A stretch of 64,000 bases of DNA from Torymus aiolomorphi (GCA_036365515.1 CM070873.1:176246604-176310603); one strand, 5' to 3'. Positions 32,701 to 43,208 are shown, counted from the first letter of the stretch. Program-made: numbers and translations. The notes: generated by a model from the letters alone, not told the origin.

Positions 32701-32837
32701 TTACTATTTTTTTTATTACAAACACATGTCAATTTGAACGTAATTACGTTCGAATAAGTATTTATTTATAATCACGATTTTTACTTATAGTATAAAATTA
32801 CGTGATTAGTAATACTTTAAGTTTTGACATGTCCAAC

Positions 32838-33275
32838 ACCTATTAGCCAAAAACTACGGAGCGCCCCACCTAAATATCGTCACTGGCTTCCCCGAAGACC
32901 TGGACCACGTATTAGATGAGCCCTGATATTCAAACGCAAAAGACTACAAAGCGCACCACCTAGACCTCGTCATCGGCTACCCTGAATACCTGCACTGCGA
33001 ATTAGATGCACCCTGATATTTTAATGCAAAAAACATAGACTCCAACATCGGCTACCACAAAGACCTAAACCACGCATTTGATACGTTCCAACATCTAGAG
33101 ACAAAAAACTACGGAGCGCACGACCTAGACATCATCATCGGCTACCTCGAACACTTTGACTACGTATTAGATGCGTCCTGGGATCTAAACGCAAAAAACT
33201 TCGGAGCGCATCACCTCGACTCCATCATTGACCACCTCAAAGACCTAGACGACGCATTCGATGCTTTCAATTATC
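32838..33275 (+). repeat. Second ~90-bp minisatellite array, inverted relative to the first
   Basis: About five diverged units with AAAAACTACGGAGCGC and GACGCATTCGATGC-type segments. The plus strand encodes K-N-Y-G-A-H-x-L-D-x-I-I-G-Y-L-E-x-L-D-x-x-L-D-A, matching the peptide of the 29640-30530 array. TGA codons occur at some unit ends. Confidence 0.75.
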
Positions 33276-33671
33276 GATAAGTAACACTTCCTTATAATAG
33301 TTGTCATTTCCGTATTAGCAGGTAGCAACCGTTACCGCTATAGTATTTCTCCCTTACAATTGAAGGTGGAAGCAATGTATACTAAAATCGTGTGACGCTG
33401 TTACGTCGGTATATGCCGCTGATCCAACGATCGTATAATTGTGTAACTGTTGTAGTATGAAAAGCAACATACCGTAAAAGTATGGGTCCCTTACTAAGAT
33501 TGCTAAAACCACCTTACTTATATAGTAAAGGAACTCCTATACTCCACGAGTAAGCCGTTTTAACTGTAGCAGTAAGAGTTTTCTTTCCGTGTGCACCCGC
33601 AGAAAACTGTTACTTTTTGGGGAGATATAATTCGTACCTAAAAATGAGGTGTGCCCTAAATACTGACATTA
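33276..33671. other. Spacer inside the TTAA element
   Basis: Mixed-composition DNA; no gene or repeat was recognised. Confidence 0.35.
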
Positions 33672-34215
33672 GTCTAGGCACCAGGGGGGTTTCCGTGGCC
33701 GATGGATGTCCACGCCTCCACCAAAGCTTTTCTTACGTATTTTTGTCTGCTGATTCTGAATTTCGAAGGTGGACAGTCGCCAGAATGTTAGTTTTTTGTT
33801 ATTAACAATTTAATTGTTTAAACTGCGGCCAAATCAATATGATTAATTATAACTGAATCCTAGCTGTCTAAAACTGTAGTAAATTGATCTAGAATTATGC
33901 ACGTTTGCGCTCGAATTCGCGACTTATTGCACTAAATTTGCAATAATTCGGGTTCTAATAAAAATTTTTCAATTCTGAAAAAACGAGCATATTCTAGATC
34001 AATTTACTACAGTTTTAGGTAGTTAGGATTCAGTTATAATTAATCATATTGATTTGGCAGCAATTTAAACAATTAAATTGTTAATAACAAAAAACTAACA
34101 GTCTGGCGACGTTCCACCTTCGAAATTCAGAATCAGCAGTCAAAAATACGTAAGAAAAGCTTTGGTGGAAGTGTGGACATCCATCGGCCACGGAAACCCC
34201 CCTGGCGCCTAGACT
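33672..34215. repeat. 544-bp fold-back sequence
   Basis: The segment beginning GTCTAGGCACCAGGGGGGTT at 33672 is repeated inverted and ends at 34215. The arms are ~230 bp and the centre is near 33943. Differences between arms are few. Confidence 0.88.
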
Positions 34216-35130
34216 ACATCTCGAGTCTGTCGCGGGAGCGCAGACATTCAAGTATACCTTCGTCGTCCCTTCTCCGTCGTGCCCACCTAGGTGATGTCCT
34301 AGGGAAGTGGTAGTTGCGTTGGCTGCCCTCGAGGAGAGTAGAATGATATGAAGACCTGTTGTCTTCTGCAGGAGCTCTTCGCCTAGAGCAAAACAAAATA
34401 TATTAATAATGTTTTAGGCAGTGGGGATGAGGAGAGCAGTATCAAACTGCCAGGAACAGAGGAGTAGACAGATGGAAAGTTGGAGGCTAGGTTCGGCTAT
34501 ACTACAGGATAAAGTCCAAATCCGAAGTGAAGTACTTACTCGAGTCTGTCACGGAAGCGCGAACTACATTCAACTACACCTTCCCCCTCCCTTCTCCGTT
34601 GTGTTCGCCTAGGTGATGTCCTCGGGAAGTGGTAGTTGCGTTGGCTGTCCTCGAGAAGAGTAGAATTATATGAAGACTTGTTGTCTTCTACAGGAGCTCT
34701 TCACCTAGGACAATACAAAATATATTAATAATGTATTAAGGAGTAGGGATGAGGATAGCAGTATCGAACTGCCAGGAACAGAGGAGTAGATCGATGGAAA
34801 GTTGGAGACTAGGTTCGGCTGTACTACAAGATAAAGTCCAAATCCGAAGTGAAATACTTACTCGAGTCTGGCACAGGAGCTCAAACTATATTTATATACA
34901 CCTTCGCTCTCACTTCTACGATATGTTTGTCTAGCTGATGTCTTCAGGACGTGGTAGTTGTGTTGGCTGCCCTGGAGGAGAGTAGAATTATATGAAGACG
35001 TGTTGTCTTCTGCAGGAGCTCTTCGCCTAGAGCAAAACAGAATATATTAATAAAGTGTTAAGTAGTATAGGAATGAGGATAGCAGTATCGACCTGCCAGA
35101 AACAGAGGGAGTAGATAGATGGAAAGTTAA
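34216..35130. repeat. ~321-bp tandem repeat, nearly three copies
   Basis: CTCGAGTCTG starts units at about 34219, 34541 and 34862. Each unit contains TGAAGACTTGTTGTCTTCT and GCAGTATCGAACTGCCAG. The third copy is cut short near 35130. Confidence 0.88.
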
Positions 35131-36680
35131 GATATCTGTAGAAAATGGAAAGGGTCTTTGGAATGAAAAGTCGAAAAAGTGCATGTGCATTTCCAACTAA
35201 GACCTCATCACCCTCGCTTAAAGTTTACCAGAATGTTAACACACAATCCAATACATGTTGAGGCATTGTATATTAAATTTTAGATCTTTTCAATCAGCCA
35301 GTGTAGGCGAAATAACTTTTTTTCTTGAACATTTCTTAAAAAGAGCATACAAATTGCAATATCTCCACACTTGCTAATTATTTAGATTTGAAACTTGATA
35401 AACAATATCCCTCAGCATGTATTACATAGTGTGTGTAAAGTTTGAAATATTTGTAGAGAATGGAAAGGGATCTTTGAAATGAAAAGTCGAAAAAGCGTGT
35501 GTGCATTTCCAATGTAGACCTCCTCACCCTCGCTTAAAATTTATGAGAATGTTTACACACAATCCAGTACATGCTGAGGCATTGTATATTAGGTTTCAGA
35601 TCTACTCAATCAGCCAGTTTGGAGGAAATTACTTTTCTTTCTTAAAAATTTCCTGAAAAAGCACAAAAATTGCAATATCTGCAGACTTGCTAATTATGTA
35701 GATCTGAAACTTGATAAACCGTCCCTCAGCATGTATGCCATTATGTATGGTAAGTTTAAGATACTTGTAGGGAATGGAACGGGATCTTTGGAACGAATTG
35801 TCGAAAAGCCGCATGTGCATTTGCGACAAAAACCTCCTCACACTTTCTCATAGTTTACCAGAATGTTCTCACACAATGCAATGCATGCTGAGGCATTGCA
35901 TATTGAGTTTCAGATATACTCCATCAGCCAGTTTGGAGGAAATGACTTTTCTTTCTTAAAAATTTCCTGAAAAAGCACAAAAATTGCAATATCTCCAGAC
36001 TTACTAATTATGTAGATCTGAAACTTGATAAACTGTCCCTCAGCATGTATTCCATTATGTATGGAAAGTTTAAGATACTTGTAGGGAATGGAAAGGGATC
36101 TTTGGAACGAAATGTCAAAAAGCCACATGTGCATTTGCGACAAAAACCTCCTCACTCTTTCTCATAGTTTACCAGAATGTTCTCACACAATGCAATGCAT
36201 GCTGAGGCACTGTATATTAAATTTAGATCTTTTCAATCAGCCAGTGTAGGGGAAATAACTTTTTTACTTGAACATTTCTTAAAAAGAGCATACAAATTGC
36301 AATATCTCCTCACTTGCTAATTATTTAGATCTTAAACTTGATAAACAGTCCCTCAGCATGTATTACATAGTGTGTGTAAAGTTTGAAATATTTGTAGAGA
36401 ATGGAAAGGGATCTTTGAAATGAAAAGTCGAAAAAGCGCGTGTGCATTTCCAAGGTAGACCTCCTCATCCTCGCTTAAAGTTTATGAGAAGGTTTACACA
36501 CAATCCAGTACATACTGAGGCATTGTATATTAGATTTCAGATCTACTCAATCAGCCAGTTTGGAGGAAATGACTTTTCTTGAAAATATTTTGAAAAATAC
36601 ACAGAAAATGCAGTATCTCCACACTTGCTGATTATTTAGATCTGTAATCTTTGGAATGAAAAGTCGAAAAAGCGCATCAA
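35131..36680. repeat. ~310-bp tandem repeat, about five copies
   Basis: GTAGAGAATGGAAAGGGAT-like landmarks lie near 35146, 35454, 35768, 36082 and 36395 (308-314-bp spacing). The copies form two subtypes, one with AAAAAGCGC(G/A)TGTGCATTTCC and one with AAGCCGCATGTGCATTTGCG. Short open frames repeated between copies are repeat artefacts. Confidence 0.88.
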
Positions 36681-36897
36681 ATCTACAGTTGGCCGTTGTT
36701 ATTTATACGCCAGATTGCTAGATAGGTATACCTATATATACGTAAAACCTAACCTTCAATTTTCTTTAGCCGAAGAATTGACGCTTGATTAATGAAAAAA
36801 ATAGGCAAGGATTGACGCTTGACTAAAGAAATAATAGTCCCTTCCATGTCAGACTTTCAAAACAGTGATTTTTACACGTTTCTAAGTGGGTTATAGA

Positions 36898-36929
36898 TTA
36901 TTTGTACGACAGATCTGTCGTACAAATAA
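36898..36929. repeat. Perfect 32-bp palindrome
   Basis: TTATTTGTACGACAGA is followed immediately by its exact reverse complement. It could be an extruding cruciform or a remnant of an element centre. Short diverged duplications (ATTGACGCTTGA) lie just upstream. Confidence 0.85.
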
Positions 36930-36959
36930 CAACGCCGTAAAATAAATAAATTCTTGAAT

Positions 36960-37365
36960 GACTTACTTTTCTGTCTTACGGCGGGGCCAAGTCCAAGCGG
37001 CACGGTCCGTTGGGTGTGCACGCACATGGTGCGGTACGGACGCTACGGTCTGCGAGGTGGGCGGCTGATGCGGCGCTCCAGGCTGCGCCGTCTGCGAGCG
37101 GTCCAGGGGGCAGGCACACCGATGACACGTCGATAAGCATCAATGGATAGAGGAGGACACAGGTGGCGAAGGTGGCGGCGGAGGTGGTGGCGGCAACACG
37201 GGACCGCCTCCCGGAGGGCCTAGGCCCAGGCATCGGCGATGGACAGCTCAGCTGTGCTGCAGCCAGCAGCGCATGCGCGTACACACACACGGGCAAGGCC
37301 GCGCCGCTGGCCGCTGCCGTCGCTGCCGTCGCCGACTCGCGAATCTCGCGATGCTACATATTACC
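36960..37365. repeat. GC-rich dispersed repeat, uninterrupted copy
   Basis: The right part matches 12000-12188 and, across the LTR site, 13300-13330. Open frames in it on both strands are compositional. This copy supplies the empty-site reference for the solo LTR. Confidence 0.75.
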
Positions 37366-37384
37366 CATATGGTACAATAATCTA

Positions 37385-37625
37385 TTTTTTTTTTAATATT
37401 ATGCATAATCATGAGTGCATTGCCCTCCGTAATGACTTTATGAATCATTCTGCAAAGTTTCACGTCGATATTTTAAGGCATCTGAGAATGGCATTTGAAC
37501 GAAATTTTTGTTCAAATGCCATTCTTAGACGCTTTTGAATATTGACTTGGCATTTTGCAGAATGATTAATAATGTAATTACGGAGGGCAATGCACTCATT
37601 ATTTTTCATATATCGTTATATTTTT
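37385..37625. repeat. Fold-back sequence near the element's right end
   Basis: TGAGTGCATTGCCCTCCGTA at 37412 is repeated inverted and ends near 37599. The centre is near 37505, within CATTTGAACGAAATTTTTG and its complement. It is the paralogue of the palindrome at 13340-13580. Confidence 0.88.
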
Positions 37626-37685
37626 TTTTCTATTAAAAACAATATATTTTTTGCTCGGTCGGTAAAAATTGAGTTTGACACCCCC

Positions 37686-38040
37686 TTAATGAATTCATAT
37701 TTTTTCTGAGATATTCTCAGCTGTTGTACTTTAACTTTTCAGTCTCCTCGTAGGGACTTTAATTTTTTACATAGCACGTATCACGAATTTATAAGTTATT
37801 CATTTTTCTAAGACATTCTCAGCTATTGATCTTTAACTTTTCAGTCTCTCTGTAGGGACTTTAATTTTTTTTACAACACGTATCATGAATTTATAAGTTA
37901 CTTTAAAATTTCTTACTTTAATGAATTCATATTTTTTTCTAAGATATTCTCAGCTATTGTACTTTAACTTTTCAATCTCTCCGTAGGGACTTTAATTTTT
38001 TTACATTGCATGTATTATGAATTAATAAGTTATTATCACA
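37686..38040. repeat. ~100-130-bp tandem array, right part
   Basis: Three units marked by GATATTCTCAGCT and GTAGGGACTTTAATTTTTT, continuing the array broken at 28769. Confidence 0.85.
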
Positions 38041-38139
38041 TCTTTCACTCTAACTTTTAACACTATTATATTAACTCTACGTTTTTTTTTTTAATAATAT
38101 TCAACTAATGTTATCTACATTTCCAGTATATAACTTATC

Positions 38140-38670
38140 ATGGAACTAATTGTAGATACACAAGGTTTTAAAGGTAACGGCGGCAATTTTATATTTAAAG
38201 AAATTGCTTATATAGATCCTAATGCGTTAAATCCGGTGCCGTACGTTGCGACATTTCAACCACCCTGTGATTGGAGTGATTTGGACCAGAATGTAAAAGT
38301 TTTAAATAGATATTTACAATCCAATCTGCACGGAATTCATTGGGAACACGGAGAGGTGCCGTATTCATACCTGTCAACGGCTTTCGACAAATTGAAAGAA
38401 AAAGCGCAGGGGTCGTCATTAACAATTTGGGTCAAAGGTGAACACAAAAAACACTGGCTGCAACCCTATTTCGATAATATAAGAAACTTGGAGGATTTGG
38501 GTTGTCCATCTATAAGAACTCCTGGATTTATACGACCGCTAACCTGCATTAATCATCGTCCCGGGTGGAAACAGAATTGTTCAGTTGAAATAGTTTGCGC
38601 TTTATACCGCTGGGTGGAAGACTTGAGAGAGCAATATTCAACCACTGAAAGTTCTGATACGTCAGAATAA
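38140..38670 (+). CDS. Unknown 176-residue protein, nuclease-like family (tentative)
   Basis: An intact frame from an ATG that follows a splice-acceptor-like TTTCCAG by 13 bases, so an upstream non-coding exon is likely. The product begins MELIVDTQGFKG. It contains FQPPCDWSDL, a NLHGIHWEHGEVPYSYL block, WVKGEHKKHWLQPYF, and DLGCPSI near the C-terminal third, then a Cys/His-containing tail. I recognise this as an expanded insect and mobile-element-associated family with an acidic N-terminal D-x-Q-G motif suggestive of an RNase H-like fold, but that assignment is tentative. The frame is intact and codon use is normal, so it may be active. Confidence 0.6.
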   Translation: MELIVDTQGFKGNGGNFIFKEIAYIDPNALNPVPYVATFQPPCDWSDLDQNVKVLNRYLQSNLHGIHWEHGEVPYSYLSTAFDKLKEKAQGSSLTIWVKGEHKKHWLQPYFDNIRNLEDLGCPSIRTPGFIRPLTCINHRPGWKQNCSVEIVCALYRWVEDLREQYSTTESSDTSE

Positions 38671-38732
38671 ATAAGAAAGTAATTCTATAAAAAAAATATA
38701 TAAATAATAATTTATCATTTCTTTTTTCAGTC

Positions 38733-38993
38733 ATGGACCTCATAAATGAAGCAGCGAGAAGTCCATCATACCTGCCTACAAAACGACTACGGGACTTGGA
38801 GCTAAATAAACAGTATAAGATAACCTCATTAAAAAAGGTATCCACTAAATACGGCTTAAAAATTGTTCTTGAATTAGACAGTAGTTTTGACATGTTCCTT
38901 CCAAGTAAAGTTAATTCTTTATTACTCGAGAAGCCAGAGGCGCTTCTCAACTCAGAGTTAGAATTAGTTAAGAAGTCTTCGTCAAATCTTTAG
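38733..38993 (+). CDS. Unknown 86-residue protein with FLP motif
   Basis: An intact frame with ATG two bases after a strong acceptor-like CTTTTTTCAG. The core YKITSLKKVSTKYGLKIVLE then ELD...FLPSK resembles a small family common in insect and mobile-element genomes, possibly a beta-barrel nucleic-acid-binding fold; this is inference. Relatives are somewhat longer as I remember them, so the C-terminus may be shortened. It lies 62 bp after the previous gene's stop on the same strand, and both could be alternative acceptors of one transcript. Confidence 0.55.
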   Translation: MDLINEAARSPSYLPTKRLRDLELNKQYKITSLKKVSTKYGLKIVLELDSSFDMFLPSKVNSLLLEKPEALLNSELELVKKSSSNL

Positions 38994-39621
38994 GTGGATG
39001 CCTTCTAGAATTTATATAATTATATGTTTTTAGATAATTTTCTCTTTAACTTTAATTTAAAATTTTCAAAGTTATTTGCTAAATTGTAATACTTTTTAAT
39101 TAAGATGTTCACTAGTTTCTAAATATATTTTTATAGTAAAATTGAAAGATTAATTTGAAACTTTTTATACTCGTAGATTAAGATGTATTCTACTATGTAT
39201 TACTTTTAAGCTTTTTTAAATAAATATGAAAAAGCTTTTTTAAATAAATATGAAATAATCTTACATATCTTTTTTATTTTCCCTTAACGTTTCCACATTC
39301 CAATGTCCTCTATGAAATATTTATTCTTATAATAGAAAATTTTCCTTAAAAACTAACTTGTTTAAATATTTTAAAGTTTCTTTTGAATTTAAAAATAGTC
39401 ATTTGATATTGTTAATATAAATTTCATTGAATTGCTCATCATTAACTTTTTAAAATTTCTATGAACTTATAAAATATCTTTGTAGAATCTTATACAATAT
39501 AAAATATACTGATTGAATATACTAAGATAAAATATACTTATAAAATATAAGACTACTTATAATTAACACATTTAAACACTATATGAATATTATAAAAATA
39601 TTCTATATTCACTTACAACAT
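38994..39621. other. A+T-rich 3' flank
   Basis: Contains AATAAA near 39220 that could end the upstream transcripts, and a direct duplication of about 25 bp (AAAAAGCTTTTTTAAATAAA) at about 39207-39255. No gene was recognised. Confidence 0.4.
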
Positions 39622-39900
39622 AACATCACATGAGGGCCCCATGCCCCCTGCAACATGACATACGTACGCATTTTATCGATGGAGTAAATGTTCAATGCGC
39701 CCTCTACAACCGGGCCTCTCGCATAGTGACTTTGCACCCTACCTTACCGACGGACGGTAAGTAGTGTTCGGTGGGTAAGTGGCGCGGGAACCGCTCTGGC
39801 GCGGTAGCCGCGCTGCCCCTACTACTTTCGGTGTATTTTATTTTTTATTAGCTTCAAACCGCTGAATCGACTCGGTCGGTAAAAATTGAGTATGGCATCC
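39622..39900. repeat. Dispersed repeat module plus TTAA-element-like right terminus
   Basis: 39622-39835 is the inverted copy of 13592-13792. It is followed by a terminus, CGGTCGGTAAAAATTGAGTA then TGGCATCCCCTTA, closely resembling the right end of the 8.9-kb element. No matching left terminus was found nearby, so this is a truncated member of the same family. Confidence 0.75.
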
Positions 39901-40540
39901 CCTTATTATCTTAATTATTATAGATTTTAGTTGAATTCTTCTTGAAATTAATTAAATTTTGGAATTGCTAGAATTAAAACCATTAATATACAATTTGTAA
40001 GAAACTGAAAATGTGTAATTTAAGAAATATAAATATAAATAAAAGAATCAATAAAACATTTTATAAATTGAAATTATTCATTAAAATAATTCCATAAAGG
40101 ACGAAATTCAAAAGAGGTATACTATCAATAGAGTAGTATGAAAATCACGTATAAAATAAAATATTTACAAAATAAATTTAAAAATTAAAAAGTATACGTA
40201 GTTTATTCTAACCTAAAAAGAAGTAAGTAGAACAGAAAACGTATGACATTATCAGATTTAAAAAAGAGCGTTTAGCATCTTTAGGGTCCCCGTTGATTAC
40301 GTATAAAAAAATACATATTAATAAAAATAACTTAAATTAATAATAAAAAGTATTCATTTAGTTTTGAAGAGAAACCACGTGTCCATGTGGTTACAACGGA
40401 ATATACAACATAAAAGGCGCCAGGCGGTAACGTATAAGTATTAGGATATGACATGTGTGCGTGGCTACTATATATAGGTATACCTTAGCCATATCCAACT
40501 GCGGGAAAAAAATGCGAAATGAGTTTTGTAAGGCAATATA
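39901..40540. other. A+T-rich DNA without recognised features
   Basis: No gene or repeat was identified. A short GC-richer stretch lies at about 40420-40470. Confidence 0.35.
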
Positions 40541-41290
40541 ACCTTACAATGTATCTCTGTTCGCAGTCTTTTTCACGCAGTTGGCACTAGCTATTTTCTT
40601 TTTGTTTTTTGTGGGCAACGAATTTTTTTTTGTAAAATATAAAATTGTATAATAATAATTGCTTTTTTATGATAAAAAGTAGAAAGAGTAAAAATAAATA
40701 GTCACAAACCGTTTAACATAGTCTCACCATACAAAATAAAGTATTAAATTTTAAAATTGGAATTAAAAATTAATTAAAGGAATCAGTAAATTAAGTTTGA
40801 GGAAGCTACGTGCCAATGAATTAGCAGCGGTTTTTTAATAAAAACGCAAATTTTGTTTTTAAATAACTTCTTTATCAGAAGAAGTAAGGATAATCTCTTG
40901 ATAATTTAACTAAATATTGTAATAAATAATTGTAATAGTTGATTAAAATTTCAAATTGATCGAATATTCTCTGAGATATCAGTATTAAAATACATTAAAA
41001 AAAATGTTTAATCTCGTATATCTGGTCGTGATGATCATTTTTTGTGTTTTTTGTGGGCAATGAATTTTTTTTTGTAAAATATAAAATTGTATAATAATAA
41101 TGGCTTTTTAATGATAAAATATAGAAAGAGTAAAAATAAAAGGTCACAAACCATTTAACATAGTCTCACCTTACAAAATAAAGTAATAAATTTTAAATAT
41201 TGGAATTAAAAATTAATTACAGTAATAAGTAAATTAAGTTTGAAGAAGCTACGTTCCAATGAATTGGCAGCGATTTTTTTAAGGAATCCC
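40541..41290. repeat. ~445-bp-offset direct duplication of an A+T-rich repeat
   Basis: 40605-40845 and 41050-41285 align nearly base for base (TTTTTTTGTAAAATATAAAA through GCTACGT(G/T)CCAATGAATT). The end segment GAAGCTACGTGCCAATGAAT recurs at about 55168-55187. The left edge resembles 10889-10970. Confidence 0.8.
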
Positions 41291-41783
41291 GGCCCCCTTC
41301 CTCCTTACCCCCCCCCCCTCCCAGCGCCCCCTCACCAAACCACTCTTCACCCTTTCACCGAAATTCAACCTCACATAACCATTATTGTGTTAATCACTTT
41401 AGAGCTGAATACATGAACATCTACATTTAAATATTTACTATTTAAAGGGAATTTGAAATCTCAAATAACTCCGTTGGAGTGCCTCAACCCCCATTCTTAA
41501 TCAAATGTCAAAGTTATTTCCATTGTTTTCAACATTTAAGAAATGTGTAACAACAAATATATGTAGTATATATTTAACCGTTTTCCACGCCACCCTAGAG
41601 ATGCTGTTAATAGGAGCGTTAGATTTTTTTAAAGGGGCGTCTTTCGCCAGGTTCCCTACATAATTAGGCGTCCAAGGTAAATGCAACAATATTATCATGA
41701 TGCTATGGCTATAATGAGAAATATAATCCGAAATGAAATGAATTCAAAAACGTTTTAGAAAATTTTCCAGAAGGAACAACCTC
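41291..41783. other. Spacer with C-rich tract
   Basis: A C-run tract at 41288-41330, then mixed DNA. A 65-codon minus-strand frame (41501-41698) has no recognisable motif and is not annotated as a gene. Confidence 0.35.
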
Positions 41784-41913
41784 TAATGATATCTAAAGGA
41801 GACGCTAATGGTAGTAGTGGTAAGTAAATGTTGATTGCAGCTAATGGCCAAGGTTACTACCAATATTTTGTTGTTAGAGATGGTAAAAAATAAAACAACA
41901 AAATTATTTCACA

Positions 41914-41966
41914 TTCACAACGTTTCGGACATCTTTTATTAGTGAATGTCCCTCTTCAGGTAAAAC
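41914..41966 (-). ncRNA. Hammerhead ribozyme motif (minus strand)
   Basis: The inverted counterpart in the left arm. It has the same core (CUGAAGA ... GAAA), the same stem II, the palindromic ACGU and the same stem I on the minus strand. Confidence 0.7.
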
Positions 41967-42050
41967 GTCTGTTTTTAATGTAGTGCGGACAGTTAACTGT
42001 GACAAACGGACAGCTCTCCGCACTACATTAAAAACAGACGTTTTACCTGA

Positions 42051-42104
42051 AGAGGGACATTCACTAATAAAAGATGTCCGAAACGTTGTGAATGTGAAAT
42101 AATT
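42051..42104 (+). ncRNA. Hammerhead ribozyme motif (plus strand)
   Basis: The core CUGAAGA is followed by stem II GGGACAU/AUGUCC and then GAAA. Next is ACGU, a self-complementary stem III as in dimeric Penelope hammerheads, giving cleavage triplet GUU (after 42097). Stem I pairs UUUAC before the core with GUGAA after the cleavage site. All invariant core bases are present. Confidence 0.7.
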
Positions 42105-42188
42105 TTGTTGTTTTATTTTTTACCATCTCCAACAACAAAATATTGGTAGTAACCTTGGCCATTAGCTGCAATCAACATTAATGATATC

Positions 42189-42600
42189 CCTAATATTACA
42201 GCTCATTTATTCGAGTTAATATTTTACATGAAGTTTTATTCTTTTAGTAATCAATTCCACATTCACTACTTTGATTTTTTATATTAATTAATGATATAAA
42301 TTTTATGTTAGAAAATTTTAAATAAACAGGGTGATTCTGAAATAATTCAACATATATATACCAACGTGATCAGCGTGAAACACTGAGTCAAGATCGCTTG
42401 GTCCCGAAAATTTTCCGGCAAGTTTTCCGTACCTCTGTTAGGCAGGGAGGAATTTCTCGCATAGCGTCAGGCCTGGCAGCACCGGCACGAGAGCCGAGTT
42501 GGGGCAACCGTTGCTACAAAGTTCCGTGACGGAAACGGGAGGTAAGGGGAAAATGGAGCAATCGAGGAGCGCAACGATTTAGTCCGCAGTAAAAATCGCT
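42189..42600. other. Spacer with a GC-richer patch
   Basis: A GC-richer sequence (42360-42560) includes transposon-like text but no open frame of note. It may be the left end of the element whose centre is the next palindrome. Confidence 0.35.
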
Positions 42601-43208
42601 CTGAAATCGACTTGTCACAGAAATGACTGCATATTGGTTATAAAGTAAATCGAGGTCGCAAAACCCGATTTTGAAATTTTCAGATTCGTAGGTCCAGGGG
42701 TTCTATGCCGAAACAGCATTTGAAACTTTTATTTGCTTATATCTCGAGAACGGCTTAGTCTACAGCAAAATAGCTCGCATCAAACGAAAGAGCGTCAAAT
42801 TTTGCATCGGAAACGATTTTTGACTCGATTCCGATTCATGCAAAATTCCGAGATAATTAATTGCAAAGAAATAAACGCTCCGCCATCTCTCTCCTTCCCG
42901 CGTCATGTTTTCCGTCTCTCTAGCGCCCACAGTGTTTCTTTTCGATTAATTATCTCGGAAATTTCCACAGATCGGAATCAAGTTAACAATCGTTTCCGAT
43001 GCAAAATTTTACGTTCTTTCGCTTGGTGTAAGCCATTTTATCGTAGACTAATTCGTTTTTGAGATATACACAAATAAAACTTTCAAACGCTGTTTTCGCA
43101 TAGAACCCCTGGGAAGCTGAGGAAGCTGCAAATTTGAAAATCGGTTTTTGCGACCTCGATTTACCTTATAACCAAAATGCAGCCATTTCTGTGACAAGTC
43201 AATTTCAG
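42601..43208. repeat. 608-bp fold-back sequence
   Basis: CTGAAATCGACTTGTCACAG at 42601 is inverted at 43187-43208. The arms are ~250 bp, moderately diverged, with centre near 42905. The 109-codon open frame inside spans the turn of the palindrome and is not credible. Confidence 0.85.

Larger units (their letters stand above)
28770..37685. mobile_element. 8.9-kb TTAA-flanked non-autonomous element, filled with satellites
   Basis: The left end GGGGGTGTCAAACTC and the right end GAGTTTGACACCCCC are perfect 15-bp inverted termini. TTAA flanks both sides (28766-28769, 37686-37689). The flanks are two halves of one tandem array, and an uninterrupted unit at about 37905-37930 (CTTACTTTAATGAATTC) shows the unfilled target. 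TTAA duplication is typical of piggyBac and Kolobok superfamilies; the GG-starting termini fit Kolobok better. No transposase was found inside. A similar right terminus occurs near 39865-39896. The interior is itemised in the entries that follow. Confidence 0.75.
41794..42178. mobile_element. Penelope-type fold-back element with hammerhead motifs on both strands
   Basis: A 385-bp insertion flanked by a 10-bp duplication TAATGATATC (41784-41793 and 42179-42188). Its bulk is a palindrome (arms 41827-41989 and 42017-42179, 27-nt loop). Each arm contains a hammerhead ribozyme core. The family is shared with 62864-63283: both have GCTAATGG/CCATTAGC at the arm ends and a single-stranded tail with CCATTAGC. 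Penelope-like retroelements are known to carry hammerheads in their LTRs, often in inverted arrangement, and make variable target duplications. No protein is encoded. Confidence 0.75.

Noticed and set aside
36976..37296. 106-codon minus-strand and overlapping plus-strand open frames
   Set aside because: GC-rich dispersed repeat; frames are not kept in the related copy at 12000-12188.
42733..43062. 109-codon open frame
   Set aside because: It runs through the turn of a fold-back repeat, so its two halves are mirror images of non-coding sequence.
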